This document shows positions 44,095-50,164 of a stretch of DNA of 50,164 nucleotides, one piece after another (the first letter of the stretch is position 1; each line of letters starts with the position of its first letter). The translations under genes were made by a program, and so were the position numbers. The notes under the pieces were generated by a model. It was not told where the DNA came from. It did no database searches and saw only the letters and a program-made list of their open reading frames with translations. Source of the stretch: a bacterium (lineage in GTDB: Bacteria; Margulisbacteria; Marinamargulisbacteria; UBA817; JABISL01); the NCBI GenBank assembly GCA_018700055.1, contig JABISL010000031.1:1-50164 (forward strand), read 5' to 3'.

Positions 44095-45222
44095 ATGGGG
44101 CACGCACTTAAAGCTGCCATTCATGCGAAATCGGTTATTATTGACCGATACGTATTCACCCAGTTTTTAGGGCCATTCATATTGGCTATTGGGGGCTTTG
44201 TAATCATCGGAATTGTCGACATACTCTTCGCTTTAGTAGATATGTTCGTCAATTCTGGTGTCCCCTTATTAGTTGTAATGCGCCTTCTTTTGTATAAGAT
44301 TCCCGCAATTATGGTCCTATTTTTTCCAATGGCCGTTCTGTTTGCAGTAATGCTGTTGATGGTACGAATGGCCAAGGATAATGAAATCACTATATTAAGG
44401 ACTTCTGGCCTGAACCTGTCTCGGCTTTTAGCCCCAATACTACTTATTTGTGCGCTTTCAGCCGTCTTAAGCTATTTAACAAATGAACGCCTTGTCCCTT
44501 GGGCAAACCAAGTGTCGGACACATTAATCCGCCGCTCCTTCCAGAAGCGTCCCCCGCCCACTATTGTGGACAACGTCTTCTTCAAAGAAAGCGGGGATCG
44601 GTTTTTTTATATCCGTTCCGTTGATTCCAAAAAATCGATCATGAAGGATATTTTGATATTCGAAAAAGCCACGGTATACCCTCGTATAACTACGGCTAAA
44701 AAAGCGACCTGGCAACATCGAACGTGGACATTGTTTGATGGCAAGATTCAGGAATTTGGCGCTGATGGAGACCTAGAGTTCTCTAGCGTGTTTCATCACA
44801 CGAAAATTCATGTCGATCGAGACGTACAATCCTTTTATACCAAACGAAAAACGCCCAAAGAAATGGACTCATTCGAGCTAAAAGAGAAGATCACGGTTCT
44901 GGAAAAAGGAGGCATTAACACTCGTTCTCTAGAAGTGGAATACCACATGAAGAAAAGCATTCCGGCAGCCTGTCTAATTTTTGGAATACTCGGAGTGGGC
45001 TTCTGTCTTCGATTCGTTAAATCAGGCAAGGACTGGTGGGGAGTAATCATCGCTATCGTACTTGTCGTGTTATTGGTGGGATTCTATTTCTTCTTGACCG
45101 CCTTATTTAGATCCCTCGGCAAGAAAGGGGTAATTATTCCCATTCTTGGTGCGTGGGGACCTAACATTATTTATGCTATACCCGGTGTTGGATTAATCTA
45201 TCATGAGTGCATTCACAGATAA
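44095..45222 (+). CDS. LptF/LptG (YjgP/YjgQ) family permease
   Basis: The 375-residue protein has three N-terminal membrane helices starting at IIDRYVFTQFLGPFILAIGG, a periplasmic beta-jellyroll (about residues 140-255) and three C-terminal helices. The early DRYV..F..PF motif and the RxxxxNEITILRTSG-type coupling segment (MAKDNEITILRTSGLNLSRL) are typical. These permeases, with the LptB ATPase, extract lipopolysaccharide from the inner membrane. Only one copy is in the window; whether it is F or G cannot be said. The C-terminal codons overlap the next gene by 20 bases. Confidence 0.93.
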   Translation: MGHALKAAIHAKSVIIDRYVFTQFLGPFILAIGGFVIIGIVDILFALVDMFVNSGVPLLVVMRLLLYKIPAIMVLFFPMAVLFAVMLLMVRMAKDNEITILRTSGLNLSRLLAPILLICALSAVLSYLTNERLVPWANQVSDTLIRRSFQKRPPPTIVDNVFFKESGDRFFYIRSVDSKKSIMKDILIFEKATVYPRITTAKKATWQHRTWTLFDGKIQEFGADGDLEFSSVFHHTKIHVDRDVQSFYTKRKTPKEMDSFELKEKITVLEKGGINTRSLEVEYHMKKSIPAACLIFGILGVGFCLRFVKSGKDWWGVIIAIVLVVLLVGFYFFLTALFRSLGKKGVIIPILGAWGPNIIYAIPGVGLIYHECIHR

Positions 45223-47545
45223 CCGGCTCACCAAGCGTGGTCCCCGTAGCCTATCAGGCAGCAAGCGTCATCGAGAGATGGGTAAATCTAAGATCAAGCA
45301 AGGGCTTTATAATGATGCACTTGACTCATTCAAGGCGTCTATTCGCATTGATGCTAAAGAGTACCCGGACATCCTCTCTTTCTTGTATCGTCGCTTACGA
45401 CTTCATTACGACAATGTCCCACTAAGAATCGTTATCGCGGAACTCTATGCCTTCGTAAAACGAACACGCGAAGCCTTAGATGAATTGGAAGAAGCTTATG
45501 AGATCGCACCTAATGAACCCTCAATCTACCCCGTTTTAGGGAAGCTCTACCATAAAGGCGGCCACAAAACACGAATCCGACATCTGCTTGAATCGGCTAT
45601 CGATGCCAATATCTATGAGAGTGCTATTTTGGACATTTTGCCCAAAATTTATTTTGAAGATTGCGCAACTGAAAAAAACACTCGCCTGTATGAAAAGTTA
45701 ATTGAGGCATTCCCAGACCAAACGACTTACTACAAAATCCTTTCGGAGCTCTATTTACGAAATCGTCAGTACGAAGAAAGTGCCGACATCATATCCAAGT
45801 TATTAAAAAAAGCACCCTTTACGGCACAAGAACTCATCGACTTTGTAGCTAAATTGGTCGCACATTCGCCTCGGAGCCTCAAGGTCAGAGAGGTGATGAT
45901 TCACTGCGCCATAATGGCATGCAAACCTCTAGATGCCGTTACTCATATTCAAGAACTCCTACGGCATCATCCCAATTTGATAGAGAAAATGATCCCTCAT
46001 CTCAAAAAAGCCAACGAACTCTACCCGGATACCTTCGAAGTCTTGGTCGCACTATCATCTTTGCTAACTCAACTTAAAGAGTATTCGGAAAGTGTGCGGT
46101 ATTTGTCGCAATTGTTTGAGAAGCAGCCGGAGTATTCGGATCAAATTATTCCGCCATTAGAGGCCATTATCGCCAAATACCCTGACCAATCCATGGCCCT
46201 AATGTTATTGGGTGACATTTACTATAAACAAGATCAGTTTCGCCAAAGCATCTACTATTATGATCGGTTGGTTGACCTTAATTCATTGGACCTCCCGGAG
46301 TTATCTCCTCGACTCCAAAAAGTAATCGAATCTCCTGGCGCACATTGTCGCTTCCAAGCCATGCTTGTGTTAGCTAAGATTCACTTTTACCAACATCACT
46401 ATGATGAGGCCATTCACCTCTGTGAGGCCCTCTCCACAACGGAAGAAGGCTTAGCCTCTATGATTCTGAAGGCCAAGGTCTATATTCAGAAGAAAGAGGT
46501 CATTCATGCTCGCCAGGTTCTGGTGGAGGCCTTGAAGGTTGCACCCTACCATTGGGAAATCCATGAACAACTCCACTCCCTTTCTGCCACACTCATTGGG
46601 CAAGCCACCGACAAGATATTAACTGCCACAAGTACGTATACTGAACCTATCGCTCGCAACTATGATCTGGGAATCCAGTTTTTGGCGCAAGGTCATTTGG
46701 ACCAAGCGATCGATCATTTCAACAAGGTTCCTGAGGCCCATATACTCCGCACACCTACCCAGTTCTTGTTGGGTCGATCCTATATGGAAAAAGGGACTTA
46801 TGGCGAGGCGCTAAACTACTTTGATGCTCTCACATCCAATCCCGATATCTCTGCCGATATTGTGGCGACCTATTCTCAATCTTGTATTAATATGGCTTAT
46901 GGCGCCCACCAAGCGATCCTCAAACCCGATCATCGATTGATCGTCATTCCTGAAAATGGGGTCCATGGCAAACTGATTCCCTGGGTCATCACCCATCCCA
47001 GCCCCCCACAAGAAGAGGATCAAACCGTTTCGTTTGCTCAAACCCACTTAATTGAAGGGACACGTTCCGTTATCCAAGGCCACTGGACCGAGGCCGACAA
47101 TGAATACCGTCAGGCCGTAAACATGGATGCAGGCATCAGTGACTCAGTCCTCTATCAACTCAGCATGTCTCTACTCACTAGTCGTAGCTCTGACACTAAA
47201 CAATACCTTGATCAAGCTAACACCTCCTCGGCTGACCCTGCCATTCTTCATTACCTCAAAGCGATCTGGTGCTTCACACAAAAAAACTACTCCGACGCCA
47301 TGACCCATATCGAAACCTGTCTAAACCATCGTCCAGAAATGGCCCCGGCTCGCTTATTTAAAGGGGATATTCATTCCGTGCAACGCCAACTGGAACCTTG
47401 TTTTTCGGAATGGCGAAAAGCACTTCAGTTGGATGTGCATTTATTTTGGTTAATTCAACGCAGAACTCTCTATTTGGTAGACCGCCCTATCAATAGCGAT
47501 TTTTGGTTAGAAGAGCTCGGAACCCCCCTCTCGCTTTCAATGTAA
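45203..47545 (+). CDS. Large cytoplasmic TPR-repeat protein
   Basis: The 780-residue protein lacks a signal peptide and starts with a basic segment. It is composed of TPR units along most of its length (ALDSFKASIRIDAKEYPDIL; AQGHLDQAIDHFNKVPEAHI; YMEKGTYGEALNYFDALTSN). No catalytic domain is evident. It lies between an Lpt permease gene and lptD in the same direction and overlaps the permease gene, so it may act as a scaffold in envelope assembly; that is inference. The downstream gap carries a structured element and a separate lptD promoter. Confidence 0.85.
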   Translation: MSAFTDNRLTKRGPRSLSGSKRHREMGKSKIKQGLYNDALDSFKASIRIDAKEYPDILSFLYRRLRLHYDNVPLRIVIAELYAFVKRTREALDELEEAYEIAPNEPSIYPVLGKLYHKGGHKTRIRHLLESAIDANIYESAILDILPKIYFEDCATEKNTRLYEKLIEAFPDQTTYYKILSELYLRNRQYEESADIISKLLKKAPFTAQELIDFVAKLVAHSPRSLKVREVMIHCAIMACKPLDAVTHIQELLRHHPNLIEKMIPHLKKANELYPDTFEVLVALSSLLTQLKEYSESVRYLSQLFEKQPEYSDQIIPPLEAIIAKYPDQSMALMLLGDIYYKQDQFRQSIYYYDRLVDLNSLDLPELSPRLQKVIESPGAHCRFQAMLVLAKIHFYQHHYDEAIHLCEALSTTEEGLASMILKAKVYIQKKEVIHARQVLVEALKVAPYHWEIHEQLHSLSATLIGQATDKILTATSTYTEPIARNYDLGIQFLAQGHLDQAIDHFNKVPEAHILRTPTQFLLGRSYMEKGTYGEALNYFDALTSNPDISADIVATYSQSCINMAYGAHQAILKPDHRLIVIPENGVHGKLIPWVITHPSPPQEEDQTVSFAQTHLIEGTRSVIQGHWTEADNEYRQAVNMDAGISDSVLYQLSMSLLTSRSSDTKQYLDQANTSSADPAILHYLKAIWCFTQKNYSDAMTHIETCLNHRPEMAPARLFKGDIHSVQRQLEPCFSEWRKALQLDVHLFWLIQRRTLYLVDRPINSDFWLEELGTPLSLSM

Positions 47546-47647
47546 GGGGCTATCGTCTTCGCAGAAATGGATCCCGCCAATCCGGAATGAATCCAATATT
47601 GGCTCAGCCGCAGGCGCTTTCCATAAATTCATCTGCGGGATATCCCC
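47546..47647 (+). other. Structured intergenic element before lptD
   Basis: Ends pair over a long range: GGGG (47546-47549), TATC (47551-47554), CGCAGA (47560-47565) with TCTGCG (47632-47637), GATA (47639-47642), CCCC (47644-47647). ATGG (47567-47570) may pair with CCAT (47621-47624). Inside is the palindrome CCAATATTGG (47593-47602) and the 14-mer CTCAGCCGCAGGCG (47603-47616) shared with 18753-18766. It begins at the stop of the TPR gene and ends just before the lptD -10, so it may be a terminator-like or regulatory structure, or a small repeat element. Confidence 0.5.
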
Positions 47648-47656
47648 TGTTCGAGG

Positions 47657-47662
47657 TATTAT
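47657..47662 (+). promoter_or_regulatory. -10 box of the lptD promoter
   Basis: TATTAT ends 12 nt before the lptD ATG, with no ribosome site between. The mRNA leader would be only about 5 nt. Confidence 0.4.
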
Positions 47663-47674
47663 GGCACTAGTTCT

Positions 47675-49978
47675 ATGATCAAATTCCATCGACTTTTATT
47701 TGCATTATTAGGCATCGGGCTGCTTTGTTCCTTTGCTATGGCCTCTCAACGAATTAAGTTACGTGGGGATAACATAATGTATCGTGAAAACCACAAAGAA
47801 CTTGTAGCCTCCTCTAATGCCTCTCTTGTTCTAAAAGATATGACCGTTCGTGGCCAATATTTCGTATTGAATACCACCACCAATATTCTTAGAGGGGAAG
47901 GGGATATCTATATTGAGAAAGAAGGCCAAGATATTTATTCCGATGCATTCACAATGGATCTTAATGCAAATACACTCGAATTAGATGCGATGGATATGAC
48001 GCTTACTCCTTTTGATACGACCCATAATATTTATGTTAAAGCCGAAGCCATGGAAGACAAGGATGGGATTACTACCGGAAAAAAAGGGTGGGTAAGTACT
48101 TGTGAATATGATCCGCCTCACTATTACATGGCTGCGGATAACTTCATTTATGAACCAAACAAGCATCTGATAGGGCAGAATGTTAACCTCCACAATCCGG
48201 TATTTGGCGTCCCACTCGGGTTTTGGACCCCCGCTTATATCTTCGATCTAGGAAAACGCCAAGTTGTCTATCTAATGCCTGTTATGGGAACGAATAACTC
48301 CGAAGGCACATTCTTTAAGAGCACCTTCGATTACTATTTCGGATCCGACAAATATGGAAAGGTCTACGTGGATTTCTTAAGTTTTCGAGGGATTGGACTG
48401 GGAGCTAAACATCACTATGGCTTGGGAGATAATACGGAAGGATCAATTTATCAATATGGGGTATCCGGACAGCAAGATCGTATTAGCGAATGGGACCAAA
48501 CCGTCGCCTTATCGGATATATGGGACTTTCAATCCACACTTAAATCCCGTGATATGTATCTAATAAACGGTGGCCGAACTCAAGGGGATTCCAATCTATT
48601 CGAACTTCGGAAAGATGACTTGGGGGATAAGGATCTGATCCAATATAAGTCGAATCAAAACAGTGTTTTGGACTCTCGCAACCGCTCGCAATCGATGATC
48701 TATCAACACGACAGCAATGACCGCAAGGAATGGTTTTTTAAATTTGATCAGACAGAAACCTCCCGTGTCGATGAGACCTATACCCTTAACCAAAATCACC
48801 GTATAGCTCATGACTTCGATGTAGAAAACAATGTCTTTCTTCAGCGAAACTCCCTAGTCGCTGACCCAGACACCTTTGATGAAGCGCTAAGAACGACAAC
48901 CACACTCCGAAAGAAAATAGATGAGTGGGGAACATCAACAACAGAGTTGAGCCTGTTTTTTGATATTGATGACGATAGAGTAACGCAAGACGTCACCACT
49001 TATGTCCAAAAGTTGCCGGAGTCTTCGTTTCATTTCAATCCTATTAAATGGAACAACATCACATTCCAAGAAACAATCACTGTGGGAAACTATGAAGAAG
49101 CCTTCTTGCAACCTACTACCGGAACGATTCGTAACTTCCGGGCACAACGTTACTTATTTAATCAATCGGCTAGTACGCGATTTGAGAAATTGCCATTAAA
49201 TTCTGCTTTATCATTACGGTTCGGGGATGACCAGTTCATCTATTCCACTGGTGATGAAAATTACAAAACGTCTTTTGCTACTACCTATACCACTGACTGG
49301 TGGTCTTTCTTTCAAACCCAAACCCAATATGATCGATCGTTTATTCCTGAAGAAGGTCAGTCGCCATTTTTCTTTGATGAGCGCGACCAGTTGGATCTGA
49401 ATCAAATCCGAGAAACCGCCACTGTCTACTGGGATTCCCCTCAAAAATATAAGTGGTCCGTAAGCACGGGTTATGACTGGAATCTTGAGGAACAACTGGA
49501 CTACAAAACAGAGATTAACGTTCAACCTAACGCTCAGTTTCGAACCAATCTCAAAACCGGGTTTCGGATTCGACAAAATATATATGATCCGTTAAGTCTA
49601 GTATCTCGATATCGCGCTAGAAAGGATATCGACCTTAGTCTGTTTGCCAATTACGACCTGAATGCTGGGGAATTACTCTTCGTCAGCAATACGATCTCTA
49701 GTACATTAGGAGGCGACAATTGGGTAAATCGCTGGTGGCTCAAGGCGCAGTTCACCTATCAACCTCAAGTGAATGATACCTATCAATTGCAATCCCTTAG
49801 TTTGATCAAAGACCTTCACCGTCGCAAACTCACATTAACTTACAATAAACTTCTGGAAGAATATCGGTTAACATTTAGTATAAATGCATTCGAAGATGAC
49901 TCTATTGGCATCTCTACCAATAAGGTTGAATCATTAAAAGTAGAAGGAGTCTTTGATGACCAGTCCATGGATCGCTAA
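47675..49978 (+). CDS. lptD: LptD/OstA-type outer-membrane LPS assembly protein
   Basis: The 767-residue protein has a signal peptide (residues 1-24, ending AMAS), an N-terminal OstA jellyroll (KLRGDNIMYRENHKELVASS; EGDIYIEKEGQDIYSDAF), a transition with STCEYDPPHYYMAAD and FGVPLGFWTPAYIFDLG that fits the LptD signature, and a C-terminal barrel rich in aromatic alternating strands. It inserts LPS into the outer leaflet with the lipoprotein LptE. The sequence is diverged and the C-terminal plug/disulfide cysteines of E. coli are not seen. It ends in overlap with a small lipoprotein gene. Confidence 0.9.
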   Translation: MIKFHRLLFALLGIGLLCSFAMASQRIKLRGDNIMYRENHKELVASSNASLVLKDMTVRGQYFVLNTTTNILRGEGDIYIEKEGQDIYSDAFTMDLNANTLELDAMDMTLTPFDTTHNIYVKAEAMEDKDGITTGKKGWVSTCEYDPPHYYMAADNFIYEPNKHLIGQNVNLHNPVFGVPLGFWTPAYIFDLGKRQVVYLMPVMGTNNSEGTFFKSTFDYYFGSDKYGKVYVDFLSFRGIGLGAKHHYGLGDNTEGSIYQYGVSGQQDRISEWDQTVALSDIWDFQSTLKSRDMYLINGGRTQGDSNLFELRKDDLGDKDLIQYKSNQNSVLDSRNRSQSMIYQHDSNDRKEWFFKFDQTETSRVDETYTLNQNHRIAHDFDVENNVFLQRNSLVADPDTFDEALRTTTTLRKKIDEWGTSTTELSLFFDIDDDRVTQDVTTYVQKLPESSFHFNPIKWNNITFQETITVGNYEEAFLQPTTGTIRNFRAQRYLFNQSASTRFEKLPLNSALSLRFGDDQFIYSTGDENYKTSFATTYTTDWWSFFQTQTQYDRSFIPEEGQSPFFFDERDQLDLNQIRETATVYWDSPQKYKWSVSTGYDWNLEEQLDYKTEINVQPNAQFRTNLKTGFRIRQNIYDPLSLVSRYRARKDIDLSLFANYDLNAGELLFVSNTISSTLGGDNWVNRWWLKAQFTYQPQVNDTYQLQSLSLIKDLHRRKLTLTYNKLLEEYRLTFSINAFEDDSIGISTNKVESLKVEGVFDDQSMDR

Positions 49979-50164
49979 AAGTATCGGGCTAATTTGTGTG
50001 ATCCTCACCCTCACTGGGTGTGCATCTACCGTGACGGACAAGTCAGACGCGGGGACACTTGTCCGGTTTAGCATTTCCTTTGATAGTAATCTCAATACCA
50101 CTGACTATGATTATTTAATTCTATTATCTGGCGCCAGTACATTAGACATCGATACTACTGATAC
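49956..50164 (+). CDS. Lipoprotein, 3' end cut off by window edge
   Basis: AAGGAG lies 7 nt before ATG 49956. The frame is open to the window end (69 codons). The signal peptide ends with the lipobox LTGC (Cys at residue 22), followed by a polar Asp/Thr/Ser-rich segment. It overlaps the lptD end by 23 bases in another frame and is therefore co-translated with it. An LptE-like partner of LptD is possible from position; the visible part is too short to show it. Confidence 0.8.
   Translation, partial: MTSPWIAKSIGLICVILTLTGCASTVTDKSDAGTLVRFSISFDSNLNTTDYDYLILLSGASTLDIDTTD

Noticed and set aside
47546-47647. Structured element considered as a known riboswitch (TPP, FMN, cobalamin, c-di-GMP)
   Set aside because: The conserved cores of these classes are not recognisable.

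Overview
The window looks like a chromosomal segment of a flagellated, Gram-negative-type (diderm) bacterium. It carries the core flagellar export genes, an LptF/LptG-type permease, an LptD-type outer-membrane assembly protein and an outer-membrane Pel-type exopolysaccharide system. The mix (DUF5693-type membrane protein, a solitary CofG-like enzyme, bS21, flagella plus Pel) and the unusual gene order point to a poorly sampled lineage. A margulisbacterial or cyanobacteria-sister relative is my guess; no 16S rRNA gene is present to test it. No prophage, insertion sequence or CRISPR array was seen.

Layout. 1-1955 (-): a membrane protein truncated by the window edge. 2072-10193 (+): a CofG-like radical SAM enzyme, then a flagellar cluster (FliK-like, FliM with a very long acidic tail, a ParA-type ATPase, FliN, FliO, FliP, an unknown secreted protein, FliQ, FliR). 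10204-11268 (-): flhB, inverted. 11309-14290 (+): flhA and an unusual FliA-like sigma factor. 14277-18661 (-): an envelope/housekeeping operon read as M23 peptidase, bactofilin, RsmI, TatD, PilC-like protein and pseudopilin. 18945-23993 (-): two unrecognised proteins around a large YdiJ-type FAD/Fe-S oxidase. 24041-24456: tRNA-Pro(GGG) behind a tandemly duplicated promoter region that may encode a structured RNA. 24463-28695 (-): ftsH, pyrR, hisB, ruvB. 28799-42688 (+): a variant pel operon with PelA deacetylase, PelB, a lone receiver domain, PelD, a PelE-like protein, two HEAT-like ORFs that may be one frameshifted gene, PelF and PelG, but no recognisable PelC. 42723-50164 (+): holB, a HIT protein, bS21, an LptF/LptG permease, a TPR protein, LptD and a truncated lipoprotein.

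A recurring regulatory pattern is visible. Nine genes that start transcription units have a -10 box ending only 6-8 nt before the ATG and no Shine-Dalgarno sequence, which suggests leaderless mRNAs. Many operon-internal genes instead have AAGGAG-like sites or overlap the preceding stop codon. This pattern settles several start codons (flhA, the HIT protein).

The most unusual points are the tRNA-Pro promoter duplication, the rewired Pel operon (degenerate PelD inhibitory site, extra receiver and HEAT-like proteins), the FliM tail with a CheY-peptide-like motif, the sigma factor with a novel N-terminal domain, and the foreign genes inside the conserved flagellar cluster.
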